Assembly (NCBI RefSeq): GCF_039523795.1
Contig: NZ_BAAAFZ010000008.1
Span: 372,001-436,000, forward strand
Source of the DNA: Craurococcus roseus
GTDB taxonomy: Bacteria > Pseudomonadota > Alphaproteobacteria > Acetobacterales > Acetobacteraceae
Direction of reading: 5' to 3'
Length of the DNA: 64,000 nucleotides
The notes below the pieces were generated by a model. That model did no database searches. It was given only the letters and a program-made list of their open reading frames with translations, and had not been told where the DNA came from. This document shows, piece after piece, positions 54,502-63,291 of this stretch. The translations under genes were made by a program, and so were the position numbers. Position 1 is the first letter of the stretch, and the number at the start of each line of letters is the position of its first letter.

Positions 54502-56019
54502 ATGCCGCAGCCCGGACACGTCCTCGCCCTCGACCAAGGCACCACCTCCTCCCGCGCCATTGTCTTCCGCACGCCGGACCTGACGGCGGTGGCCACGGCG
54601 CAACAGGAGTTCCCGCAGCACTACCCCGCCTCGGGCTGGGTCGAGCACGAGCCGGAGGACCTTTGGCGAAGCTCGCTCGCGGTGATGCGGGAAGCCGTCG
54701 CCAAGGCGGGGCTGCGGCCGGCCGACATCGCCGGCATCGGCATCGCCAACCAACGGGAAACGGCGCTGGTGTGGGACCGCCGCACGGGCCGCCCCATCCA
54801 CCGCGCCATCGTCTGGCAGGACCGCCGCACCGCCGGCGCCTGCGCCGCGCTGCGCGAGGCGGGCCACGCGCCGGCGGTCGCCGCCGCGACAGGCCTGCTG
54901 ATCGACCCGTACTTCTCCGCGACCAAGATCGCTTGGCTGCTCGACGAGGTGCCCGGGGCGCGGGAAGCGGCCGAGCGCGGCGAACTCGCCTTCGGCACCG
55001 TGGACAGCTTCCTGCTCTGGCGCCTGACGGAAGGGCGGGCGCACGCGACGGACGCGACCAACGCCTGCCGCACCATGCTGTTCGACATCCACGCGGGACG
55101 CTGGGACCCCGCGATGTGCGAGCTGTTCCGCGTGCCGATGCCCCTGTTGCCGGAGGTCCGGGATTGCGCCGCCGCGTTCGGGACGACGGACGCGCTCGGC
55201 GCCCCTCTGCCCGTGCTCGGCATCGCCGGCGACCAGCAGGCGGCGACGGTGGGGCAGGCCTGCTTCCGGCCGGGCATGGTCAAGTCCACCTACGGCACCG
55301 GCTGCTTCGCCCTGCTGAACACCGGCGACCGGCCGGTCGTGTCCGGCCACCGGTTGTTGACGACCATCGCCTACCAGCTCGACGGCCGGCGCACCTACGC
55401 CCTGGAAGGCGCCATCTTCGTCGCCGGAGCGGCGGTGCAATGGCTCCGCGACGGACTCGGCTTGATCCGCAACGCGGCGGAAAGCGGCGCGCTGGCGGCG
55501 CGGTCCGACCCCCGGCAGCGGCTCTACCTGGTGCCGGCCTTCGTCGGCCTGGGCGTGCCGTACTGGGACGCCGAAGCGCGCGGGGCGATCCACGGCCTGA
55601 CACGCGCCTCCGACCCCGCCGATTTCGCGCGCGCCGCCCTCGAAAGCGTGGGCTACCAAACCCGCGACCTCCTCACCGCCATGCGGTCCGACACGGCCGG
55701 CGCGCCGGCGGCGGGGGTCGGACGCGAGGACGCGGTGCTGCGGGTGGACGGCGGCATGGTCGCCTCCGACTGGACCATGCAGTTCCTGGCGGATGTGCTG
55801 GACGCACCCGTGGACAGGCCGGTCGTGCGGGAAACCACCGCGCTGGGCGCCGCCTACCTCGCGGGTCTGCAAGCGGCGGTGTGCCCGCAGCCGGACGTCT
55901 TCGCGCGGAGTTGGCGCCTCGAGCGGCGCTTCGTGCCGGAAATGCCGGGCGAGGCGCGGGAAGCCGCCTATGCCGGTTGGCGACGGGCGGTCCGGCGCAC
56001 GTTGTCGGACATCGTTTGA
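54502..56019 (+). CDS. glpK: Glycerol kinase
   Basis: A 505-residue FGGY-family kinase that phosphorylates glycerol to glycerol 3-phosphate with ATP. The N-terminal ALDQGTTSSRAIVF, glycerol-binding NQRETALVWDRRTGRP, GDQQAATVGQACF, KSTYGTGCFALLNTG and the C-terminal RVDGGMVASDWTMQFLAD are complete. AAGGACC precedes ATG 54502. It ends the glycerol operon and makes the glycerol 3-phosphate used by GlpD. The length is typical. Confidence 0.95.
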   Translation: MPQPGHVLALDQGTTSSRAIVFRTPDLTAVATAQQEFPQHYPASGWVEHEPEDLWRSSLAVMREAVAKAGLRPADIAGIGIANQRETALVWDRRTGRPIHRAIVWQDRRTAGACAALREAGHAPAVAAATGLLIDPYFSATKIAWLLDEVPGAREAAERGELAFGTVDSFLLWRLTEGRAHATDATNACRTMLFDIHAGRWDPAMCELFRVPMPLLPEVRDCAAAFGTTDALGAPLPVLGIAGDQQAATVGQACFRPGMVKSTYGTGCFALLNTGDRPVVSGHRLLTTIAYQLDGRRTYALEGAIFVAGAAVQWLRDGLGLIRNAAESGALAARSDPRQRLYLVPAFVGLGVPYWDAEARGAIHGLTRASDPADFARAALESVGYQTRDLLTAMRSDTAGAPAAGVGREDAVLRVDGGMVASDWTMQFLADVLDAPVDRPVVRETTALGAAYLAGLQAAVCPQPDVFARSWRLERRFVPEMPGEAREAAYAGWRRAVRRTLSDIV

Positions 56020-56093
56020 ACGCCACGCCGGAGCTCGGCGGAATGCCGGCTGCCGGCCCCGAGCCCGCGGGCGGGGCGGAAGCCGCGGATTGC

Positions 56094-56113
56094 GCGACGG
56101 CGGGAACCGTCGC
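56094..56113 (+). terminator. Hairpin downstream of glpK
   Basis: GCGACGG-CGGGAA-CCGTCGC forms a 7-bp perfect stem 75 bases after the glpK stop. No U-tract follows. It may end the glp operon before the dehydrogenase genes, but only weakly supported. Confidence 0.35.
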
Positions 56114-56212
56114 CAGTATGGCTTCAACCCCGGTCGCCCCGAGGTCCGCCGAGAATCTTCCGGCGTGGGGCGGCTCGGGAAAAGAACCGTCGTACGATGG
56201 AGGAGACGGGCG

Positions 56213-56683
56213 ATGACGCTGCGCTTCACGCTGAACGGCCGCGCGGTGGAGGCCGAGCCGGCCGACGCGGAGATGCCCTTGCTGTACCTGCTGCGCGAAG
56301 AGCCGTTCGCCTTGAACGGCCCGCGCTTCGGCTGCGGCCTCGCCCAGTGCGGCGCCTGCACCGTGCTGGTGGACGGTCAAGCGGTGCGCTCCTGCTCGGT
56401 GCCCGCGCAGTCGGTCGAGGGGCGGGGCGTGACGACGCTGGAAGGCCTCGGCACCGCGGCGAATCCGCACCCGCTCCAGGCCGCCTTCGCCGCCGAGCGC
56501 GTGGCCCAGTGCGGCTACTGCACCAACGGCATGATCATGCAGGCGGCCGACCTGCTCGCCCGGAACAAGCGCCCGAGCGAGGCCGAGATCCGGGAGGAGC
56601 TGGCCGCGAACCTGTGCCGCTGCGGCACGCACGTCCGGATCGTCCGCGCAGTGGCGCGCGCCGCTTCCACGATGGCCGGCTGA
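56213..56683 (+). CDS. 2Fe-2S subunit of a xanthine oxidase-family dehydrogenase
   Basis: A 156-residue small subunit with two 2Fe-2S sites: the plant-type ferredoxin cluster GCGLAQCGACTVLVDG and the second cluster QCGYCTNGM plus NLCRCGTH. The N-terminus lacks a signal peptide and would be co-exported with the Tat-signalled large subunit. GGAGGA precedes ATG 56213. Isoquinoline 1-oxidoreductase and aldehyde dehydrogenases of this two-subunit type lack the separate FAD subunit and deliver electrons to cytochromes. Confidence 0.92.
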   Translation: MTLRFTLNGRAVEAEPADAEMPLLYLLREEPFALNGPRFGCGLAQCGACTVLVDGQAVRSCSVPAQSVEGRGVTTLEGLGTAANPHPLQAAFAAERVAQCGYCTNGMIMQAADLLARNKRPSEAEIREELAANLCRCGTHVRIVRAVARAASTMAG

Positions 56684-56697
56684 GGAGGGACGCGACG

Positions 56698-58974
56698 ATG
56701 AACGCGATCACCGCCGATCCGGCCCTCGCCCGCCGGTCCCTGCTCGCCTCCGGCGCCGGCCTCTTCGTAGCCTTCGCCACGGGCACGGCGCGCGGACAAA
56801 CGCCGACCGCCGCACCCGGCGCGCCGCCTGGCATGGCGCCGGGCGCACCGGCCGGCCCCGCGCCGACCAACCTGCTCGACCCGCCGCAGGTCGGCGTGGA
56901 CGGCCTGCTCGCCATCGGCGCCGACGGCCGCTGCCAAGTGCTGACCAGCAAGACCGAATTCGGCCAGGGCATCCGCGCTTCCCTCGCGCAGATCGCGGCG
57001 GAGGAGCTGGACCTGCCCTACGCCATGGTCGAGGTGCCCTTCCCCGACACCGACCGTATGCCCGACCACGGCTTGACCGCCGGCAGCTTGACGCTCCAGG
57101 TCGTGGGGCCGCGGGTCCGCCGCGCCGCCGCGACCGCCCGCGCCGCCCTGGCCCGCATGGGCGCCGAGCGCCTCGGCGTCGCCCCGGACGCCGTCGAAAC
57201 CGCGGATGGCACCGTGCGCGTCTCGGCCGAGCCCGCCCGGCGCGTGCCTTACGCCGATTTGGTCGGCGGCAAGCGCTTCGACCTGCCGATCGACCCGAAC
57301 GCGCGGGTGAAGGACCCTGCGAACTGGCGCGTCGCGGGCCGGGACATCCCGCGCCCCGACGTGCTGGAGAAGGTGACCGGCGGCGGCGACTTCATCCACA
57401 ACGTCCGGCTGCCGGGGATGCTGCACGCGCGGGTGCTGCACGCGCCGCGCGTGGGCGCCGTGCCGGCGGCCGTGGACGAATCCTCCATCGCCGCCATCCC
57501 CGGCGCCCGCGTCCTGCGCAAGAACAACCTCCTCGCCGTGGTGGCGGAGCGCGAGTGGAACGCGGTGCGCGCCGCGCGCGAGCTCAAGGTCGAGTGGAGC
57601 GAGGGCAAGCCGATCCCGGCCATGGCCGAAGTGTACGACGCCGCCCGGAAGGCGCCCGTGGCACGGGCCGACACCACCGTGGACCGCGGGGACCCCGCGG
57701 CGGCGCTGCCGGCCGCCGCGCGCCGGCTGGAGGCCGAGTACCGCTTCGGCGTGCAAACGCACGGCACCATCGGCCCGTCCTGCGCCGTGGGCCAGTACGA
57801 AAACGGCAGGCTCACCCTGCATTCCGGCTCCCAGGCGCCGTTCGACGTCCGCAAGCAAGTCTCCCACATCCTGGGTCTGCCGCCGGAGGCGGTGCGCGTG
57901 GTGTACCACCACTCCTCCGGCTGCTTCGGGCGGAACGGCCTGGAGGACGCGACGGCGGAATGCGCGGCGCTGGCCATGGAACTCGCCCCGCGGCCGGTGC
58001 GCCTGCAATGGATGCGCCACGACGAACACGGCAGCGAGCCGAAAGGGCCGCCCGTGGTCATGGCCCTGAAGGGCGGCTTGACGCCCCAGGGCCGCATCGC
58101 CGTGTGGGAAGCGGAGGGTTGGGTGCCCCACAGCACCATGAACCTGGTGCGCACCACGGCGGCCGAGATGCTGGGGACCGACGACGGGCCGCCCGGCTCG
58201 GGCAACTGGCACGCCAACTCCAACCCGCCTTACGACGGCATCCCGGCCGCGCGCACGGTGATGCACAGGATCACGGAAACCCCCTTCCGGCCCTCCTGGA
58301 TACGCACGCCAGGGCGTTTGCAGAACTGCTTCGCGGTGGAGAGCTTCACCGACGAGTTGGCGGCCGCCGCCGGCAAGGACCCGGTCGCCTTCCGCCTGGA
58401 GCACCTGTCCGACCCGCGCGGGCGGGCGGTGATCGAGGCCGCGGCGCAGGCGGCGCAGTGGGACGGCCGCGCCTCGCCGGCCAACACCCAGCAAGGCTCG
58501 CCGGTGCGGCGCGGCCGGGGCGCGGCCTACATCCGTTACGACAACACGCGCACCTACGTCGCCTGCGTCATGGCTGCGGAGGTGGACACCCGCTCGGGCC
58601 AAGTGCGCGTGACCGACTGCTGGCTGGCGCAGGATTGCGGGCAGGTCATCAACCCGGACGGGGTGCGCCTGCAAGCCGAAGGCTGCGTCATCCAGACCGT
58701 GTCGCGCACGCTGGGCGAGGAGATCCGCTGGGAGGGCAACGCGATCACGACGCTCGACTGGGCGTCCTACCCGTTGCTGGCCTTCCCGCAGGTGCCGCGC
58801 ATCGAGGTGGTGGTCCTGGACCGCCCCGACCAGCCGATGTGGGGCGCCGGCGAGCCGGCGGTGGCGGTGGTCTCCGCCGCGATCGGCAACGCCGTGTTCG
58901 ACGCGACCGGGGTGCGCTTGCGGGAGGTGCCCTTCACGCCCGACCGGGTGAAGGCCGCCCTCGCCACGGGCTGA
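56698..58974 (+). CDS. Molybdopterin-binding subunit of a xanthine oxidase-family dehydrogenase (isoquinoline oxidoreductase-like)
   Basis: A 758-residue large subunit with a Tat-like signal (ARRSLLASGAGLFVAFATG) and a Pro/Ala-rich linker (about residues 35-60). The molybdenum-cofactor domain includes SKTEFGQGIRASLAQIAAEE, GCFGRNGLEDATAECAALA and the C-terminal WGAGEPAVAVVSAAI, whose glutamate is the likely catalytic base. GGAGG precedes ATG 56698. The substrate is unknown: aldehydes or N-heterocycles are typical. It lies directly after the glp operon with a hairpin between, with no FAD-subunit or maturation gene nearby. Confidence 0.9.
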   Translation: MNAITADPALARRSLLASGAGLFVAFATGTARGQTPTAAPGAPPGMAPGAPAGPAPTNLLDPPQVGVDGLLAIGADGRCQVLTSKTEFGQGIRASLAQIAAEELDLPYAMVEVPFPDTDRMPDHGLTAGSLTLQVVGPRVRRAAATARAALARMGAERLGVAPDAVETADGTVRVSAEPARRVPYADLVGGKRFDLPIDPNARVKDPANWRVAGRDIPRPDVLEKVTGGGDFIHNVRLPGMLHARVLHAPRVGAVPAAVDESSIAAIPGARVLRKNNLLAVVAEREWNAVRAARELKVEWSEGKPIPAMAEVYDAARKAPVARADTTVDRGDPAAALPAAARRLEAEYRFGVQTHGTIGPSCAVGQYENGRLTLHSGSQAPFDVRKQVSHILGLPPEAVRVVYHHSSGCFGRNGLEDATAECAALAMELAPRPVRLQWMRHDEHGSEPKGPPVVMALKGGLTPQGRIAVWEAEGWVPHSTMNLVRTTAAEMLGTDDGPPGSGNWHANSNPPYDGIPAARTVMHRITETPFRPSWIRTPGRLQNCFAVESFTDELAAAAGKDPVAFRLEHLSDPRGRAVIEAAAQAAQWDGRASPANTQQGSPVRRGRGAAYIRYDNTRTYVACVMAAEVDTRSGQVRVTDCWLAQDCGQVINPDGVRLQAEGCVIQTVSRTLGEEIRWEGNAITTLDWASYPLLAFPQVPRIEVVVLDRPDQPMWGAGEPAVAVVSAAIGNAVFDATGVRLREVPFTPDRVKAALATG

Positions 58975-59288
58975 AGGTTCGGCACCGCCCGTGTGGGAGG
59001 GACGGGCCGCCGGTGCGGGGTGGGCGCAGCAAAAGCGAGGACGAGACGTCGAGCCGGGCCGAGCGGAGCGTCGCGTGAAGCGCTGCCGCGCCGCAGCCGC
59101 GGGTGTTGCGGCAGCGGCGCGGGGCGGCCTCCCCGACACGGGGCTTGCTCGGCAATGCCCTCCTGTTGGACGGCGCCCCCTAACCGCTTTACCGCTTTTC
59201 CCTCCTTCTGCACGCCAAGTGGGTACGCTGCGCGTTCGCAGCCGCTCCGGGCGCCAAGCGAGACAAGTCCCGACGCGACCCAACCACG
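58975..59288. other. Convergent intergenic region with no recognised gene
   Basis: This 314-base stretch lies between the dehydrogenase (plus strand) and the large Sel1-like protein gene (minus strand). Only GC-rich shadow frames occur. No U-tract terminator was seen. Confidence 0.5.
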
Positions 59289-61595
59289 TCAGGGCCGACT
59301 ACGGGCGGCCGAATCCGGTCCGCCCAGCGCATCCATCCGAGCCATCGCGCTGCCGTCGCCGAGCGAAATCGCCTTCTGGTACCAAGCGGTGGCGAGCGCG
59401 GGATCGCCGCTTATGCCCCGCGCCCCTATCTCCGCCAAGAAGGCCGGGTCGTAGGTCCTGCCCAAGGCCGAAGCCGCCCGCGCATTCCCCGCCACCGCCG
59501 CGCGTTCGTAAAGGAGCCTCGCCGCGGAGATGTCGCGCCGGGCCATCATGGCGTCGCCACGCGAGACGAGGGCTTCGACGAGCGACGGCGGCATGGACAC
59601 GACGGCCGGGTTGCGGCGCGCCGTGTCCCCGGCCGGCGCCGCCCCGCCGCGTGGTTCCTGCACCGCCGGGCGCGCCACGGGAGTTACGGCGCTCGGTGGC
59701 GCGGGCTCCGCGGCGCCGGCCGGGGGCACGGCGGCCGTCTGCGGCACCGGTGTTCCGGGCATCGCGGACGGCTCCATCGGCAGCGCGCCGACGGCAGGCG
59801 TGGGAACGGGCGTGGCGCTTTCCCCGTCTGGGGTGGAGCCCCGGACGGCGGGCGTGGCCGCCTCCACCGGGGCGGCCACCGCGCCCGCGACCTCTTCAGG
59901 CTCGGCAACGCGCCCCAGCGGCGGAGCATCCGAGCCGCCGGCAGGGTATTCCTGTGTCCGTGCCCCTCGCGGATCGGCCCGTGCCGCATCCCGGGCATCC
60001 TCCACCGGGGGTGCCCCAGCGGCCCCGGAAGGTTCGCTGGCCTGTTCTGCGGCTGCTGACGGAGGGGGCGCGTCGTCGGACCCGGTGGCGAGAGCGGCGG
60101 CGCCGGAGGGGAGCGGCCCGGTGCCGGTGAGGGCTGGCGTACCCGCCGGCGCGGGCGGATCGTCGGATGCCGTGCTCCGCCGGGCGGGAAGCCCGCCATC
60201 CGACTCGAAAGCCGTGCTCGAGGGCTCCTGCACTGCCGCAGCGGTCGGGGAGGCAGTCACCCCCGGCGGGTCCGCCGGGGCAGCGTCCGGGTCGTCGATC
60301 GAACCTGCCCCTTCTCCTCCCCGAGCCTCGGGCGGCGTCGCTGCAATCGGGGCGACCTCGGGAGAAGCGGGCGACGCGAGAGCGGGCGCGTCCGGGGGAA
60401 AGGCAGGTTCGGTTCGATCCCGGAATCGGCCCGGGAACGGTTGGGGAGTTTCCGCCTCGGTGGCCAATACGCCGGTGTCGCTCCCGGCGGTGGAAGCCTC
60501 AGGCGCTGCGGAGGCGGCTGCGGCGCCTGCGCCTCCGGCGACCGCGGGGGGCAGCGCCGCCGCGTCCGCTTGCACGGGCCGCGGCGAGTCCTCATCCAGC
60601 GAATCGCGGGCGCCACCAGCCCCGTCCCGCCCGGTCGAAGCCCCCCCGGCCGTGGCGAAAGCCGAAGACTTCGGCGACGGAGCGGGCTTGGCGGACTCGG
60701 CGGCCGACCGATCCTCATCAACCCCGGGATCGAACAAGGCCAAGCCGTCCGTTTCCGGCGCGCCCGCGCCGAAGCGCACCGGCATGCGTTCGGCGGGCCA
60801 AAGCGCGAAAATCGGACTCGGGGAGGGAAGCCGCGTCTTGTCCGAATCGGACGGCGCACGCCAAGCCTCCGGCACCCCCATAGTCGGCTGGGGGGGCTCC
60901 GGCTCGCCGCGATTGGTGCCGCGCGCGTGCGCGACGGCGGGCGATGCTTCGGGCGGCCCCAGGCTTTGCAGAATCAGAGCGCCGCCGCCGAACGCCATCC
61001 CAACGACGCCCCAAAAGACGGCGAGTCCACGCAGCCCAGGACTCGGCCGCGGCGCGGGCCGGCCCGCGCCGTCCCCGAAGGCGCCGGTCCGAGCGGCCAA
61101 CGGGCTCGGGAACGCAGGCTGTGTTTCGGTGAACGCCTGCCCCGGCGCGCACAAGGGCGGTTCCGCCGTGAGCACCCCTTGGACCGCGCCGACCCACGCG
61201 TCCCCGCCCGCCAGCGCCAGCGGTCGTTGCAGGTCGAACTCCCGCACCAACAATCCGTTGAGGCCGAAAAGCGAGCGCGACGGTACGCAAAGGTAGACGA
61301 TGGGCGGATAATCCCCGAACGCCGACCTGAATCGCGCCGCGTCCAGCAATTTCCGCAGTCGGTTCGGGGCACCCGGTGTGGTGGCGCCCGGGAGAAGGTC
61401 GAGCAGCGCGATCCCGAGATCCGGATGGAGCAGCGCGTAGCGCACCCGCACTTGGACGCCGTCGTCGCCATCCCCGAGCGCGCAGTCGCGGAGCACGGTC
61501 CAGCCCGGGTCCATCTCCGCGACGACCCTGAGCAGCGCTTCGTCGGGGCGGGCGCCGCCCGTGACGGACCGTTGACCGTCAAACAGAGTGTTCAT
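59289..61595 (-). CDS. 768-residue membrane-anchored protein with disordered Pro/Ala linker and C-terminal Sel1-like repeats
   Basis: Three parts are visible. Residues 15-145 form a compact alpha/beta region (GWTVLRDC; YALLHPDLGIALLDLLPG; YPPIVYLCVPSRSLFGL) that could be nuclease-related by fold, without a certain match. A membrane segment lies at about 189-211 (LAVFWGVVGMAFGGGALILQ). Residues 215-660 are a low-complexity Pro/Ala/Glu-rich stretch, and residues 665-768 contain Sel1/TPR-like helices (ARLLYERAAVAGNARAASAL; LATAWYQKAISLGDGSAMAR). AGAGGGG precedes ATG 61595. The function is unknown. A bridging role between the cytoplasm and periplasm would suit its layout, by inference only. Confidence 0.75.
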   Translation of the reverse strand: MNTLFDGQRSVTGGARPDEALLRVVAEMDPGWTVLRDCALGDGDDGVQVRVRYALLHPDLGIALLDLLPGATTPGAPNRLRKLLDAARFRSAFGDYPPIVYLCVPSRSLFGLNGLLVREFDLQRPLALAGGDAWVGAVQGVLTAEPPLCAPGQAFTETQPAFPSPLAARTGAFGDGAGRPAPRPSPGLRGLAVFWGVVGMAFGGGALILQSLGPPEASPAVAHARGTNRGEPEPPQPTMGVPEAWRAPSDSDKTRLPSPSPIFALWPAERMPVRFGAGAPETDGLALFDPGVDEDRSAAESAKPAPSPKSSAFATAGGASTGRDGAGGARDSLDEDSPRPVQADAAALPPAVAGGAGAAAASAAPEASTAGSDTGVLATEAETPQPFPGRFRDRTEPAFPPDAPALASPASPEVAPIAATPPEARGGEGAGSIDDPDAAPADPPGVTASPTAAAVQEPSSTAFESDGGLPARRSTASDDPPAPAGTPALTGTGPLPSGAAALATGSDDAPPPSAAAEQASEPSGAAGAPPVEDARDAARADPRGARTQEYPAGGSDAPPLGRVAEPEEVAGAVAAPVEAATPAVRGSTPDGESATPVPTPAVGALPMEPSAMPGTPVPQTAAVPPAGAAEPAPPSAVTPVARPAVQEPRGGAAPAGDTARRNPAVVSMPPSLVEALVSRGDAMMARRDISAARLLYERAAVAGNARAASALGRTYDPAFLAEIGARGISGDPALATAWYQKAISLGDGSAMARMDALGGPDSAARSRP

Positions 61596-61876
61596 CGGGT
61601 ACCCCTCTGCCCGCTGGGGCGGATAAGTCTATGGGGCGCGGTAAGCGCTGTACACGATTCCAGCACAGCGAACCGCATTTTTCAGGCGCGTCTCGCCCGA
61701 CGGAACGGCGGCTTTGGCGGCCTGCACCGGGCTGGCGAAGCGGCTGGCGCCCAAGCGCTCGGGCCGCTCCGCCCGTTCCAGCCTTCAAAGGGCCTCGCCA
61801 GGATGGATCTATCGGATCCGTAACGTAGCGCGTCGCGCAGGATGCCGGCCGTCGAGGCCGCCTGCAAAGGTACTGG

Positions 61877-62062
61877 TCAGGGAAGAAGCCCGGCCTTGGC
61901 GATCTTCGTTCTCACCACGCGCTGCCCGAAGGCACTTGTTTGACGCTTCGGTCTCGAGGTGACGACCGGCCAGCCGTCGAAGAGCACTTTGCCATCGATC
62001 AGGTCCAGCTTGTGACGGTCCAGGTTGCGCGCCCGCTTGCCTTCATCCCACTCGAAGAGCAC
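61877..62062 (-). pseudogene. BrnT-like toxin fragment
   Basis: A 61-codon frame from GTG 62062 reads VLFEWDEGKRARNLDRHKLD then VLFDGWPVVTSRP, matching the start of BrnT-type ribonuclease toxins. Full BrnT proteins are about 90 residues; the catalytic C-terminal part is missing and replaced by an unrelated tail. No BrnA antitoxin follows. It is therefore most likely a remnant. The gap 61596-61876 holds nothing else recognisable. Confidence 0.5.
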
Positions 62063-62205
62063 GGCGCTTCCCCGTATGCACAACAGTGTAGATTTTCCTG
62101 CCGTCAGCCTCGAGTCCGTAGAGCCGGAAGAGCCGGAGGCTTTCGGGGGCGAGCACGGCACCGCGGAGCGAGCATAGACGCTCGACGCCCCTTTGTGTGC
62201 ACGCA

Positions 62206-62508
62206 ATGCGTCCGCATCGGAAACGCGTCGTGGCCGGACCGGAGCAGAACAAGGAAGCACCGCGGCCTCGGCGGGTGGGCGTGCGCGAATTCCGGGCGGA
62301 CTTGGCGGGGTTCCTGCGCCAAGCCCGGCAGGGCACCTCGTTCCTGGTCACGTCGCGCGACCAAGTGCTCGCCGAGGTCCGCCCGCCGCCCGTGGCGGAG
62401 CGGCCCCGCCGCCGGCCGGGCGCCTTGCGGGGCAAGATCCGGATGGCGCCCGACTTCGACGCGCTCCCGCCGGAGGTGCTGGCGGCCATGGAGGGCGAGG
62501 AGGGGTGA
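62206..62508 (+). CDS. Phd/YefM-family antitoxin
   Basis: A roughly 100-residue protein with the Phd core VGVREFRADLAGFLRQARQG and a short disordered C-terminus (RMAPDFDALPPEVLAAMEGE) that would wrap the toxin. Start is uncertain: GTG 62197, ATG 62206 and GTG 62230 are in frame. Its stop overlaps the GTG of the PIN toxin gene by four bases, the normal arrangement for a toxin-antitoxin pair. Confidence 0.8.
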   Translation: MRPHRKRVVAGPEQNKEAPRPRRVGVREFRADLAGFLRQARQGTSFLVTSRDQVLAEVRPPPVAERPRRRPGALRGKIRMAPDFDALPPEVLAAMEGEEG

Positions 62509-62914
62509 GGCTCCTCCTCGACACCCGCGCCCTCCTCTGGTGGCTCGCCGACGACGACCGGCTCGGGCCGCGGGCACGGGCGCTGATCGGGGACCCGGCC
62601 AACGACGTCCTCGTCAGCGTGGCGTCGCTCTGGGAAGCCGTCGTGAAGGCGCGGGTCGGGAAGCTGGAGGCGGACATCGGAGCGATCCTGGACGCCGTCG
62701 GGCGGGAGGGGTTCGCGCTCCTCGGCATCGGCACCGGGCACCTGTTGGCGCTCGCAGGGCTGCCGGCCCATCTCCGCGACCCCTTCGACCACACCTGCTC
62801 ATCGCGCAGGCGATCGCGGAGGACGCCGCCTTCGTTTCCGCCGACGGCAACGCTTCCGCCTACCCGGTCCGGGTCGTGGCTTGCTCGGACCCGCCGCCTC
62901 TCGCGGAGCGGTGA
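62505..62914 (+). pseudogene. PIN-domain toxin, interrupted by a frameshift
   Basis: From GTG 62505 the frame encodes a VapC-like PIN domain: VRLLLDTRALLWWLADDDRL (first catalytic Asp6), SVASLWEAVVKARVGKLEAD and HLRDPFDH. The expected continuation LLIAQAIAEDAAFVSADGNA then SAYPVRVV lies in another frame, so an indel at about 62790-62796 (an extra AC or a missing base) breaks the gene. In the read frame it loses the last acidic residue (in VSADGN) and would run on into unrelated sequence. If real, the antitoxin is left without an active toxin. The intact protein would be about 136 residues. Confidence 0.82.
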
Positions 62915-62943
62915 GGAGGCGGGGCCCGGCCGGGGGGGCGCGC

Positions 62944-63270
62944 CTACCCTTCCGCCCGCCAACGCGCCGCCATCCAGGCCCGCGCACGGACAGGTCCGCG
63001 CGGCGTTCGCACCCGCACCGGCACCAGCCGGTACTGCGCGCCTTCGTAGGCCGCCAGCCGCCGGAGCGCCTCCGGGCCGGCGCGCAGCACCGCACCGGGC
63101 GTCGACGCGCCGGGGCGCGGCACCAGCGTCGGGTAAGGCGTGCCGCGCAGGCCGACGCGGGCCCAGCCCTCCAGCCGCGCCGGGCGCATGCGCCGCGCGA
63201 GGCGGCGTTCGCCCGATCGGCGCTCCAGGACGCGCGGGTCCAGCAGGGTGCCGTAGAAGAACAGCAGCAC
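62944..63270 (-). CDS. Gamma-glutamylcyclotransferase-like (AIG2/GGCT) protein
   Basis: A 108-residue protein with the GGCT opening LLFFYGTLLDPRVL and the conserved catalytic-type glutamate in LAAYEGAQYRLVPV (Glu76). The GTG start at 63270 begins directly at the family start. Members cyclise gamma-glutamyl dipeptides or amines; the substrate here is unknown. It lies 21 bases downstream of the TctC gene on the same strand, so it may be co-transcribed. Confidence 0.83.
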   Translation of the reverse strand: MLLFFYGTLLDPRVLERRSGERRLARRMRPARLEGWARVGLRGTPYPTLVPRPGASTPGAVLRAGPEALRRLAAYEGAQYRLVPVRVRTPRGPVRARAWMAARWRAEG

Positions 63271-63291
63271 GGCGGCGGCGGCGGTCGGCCG

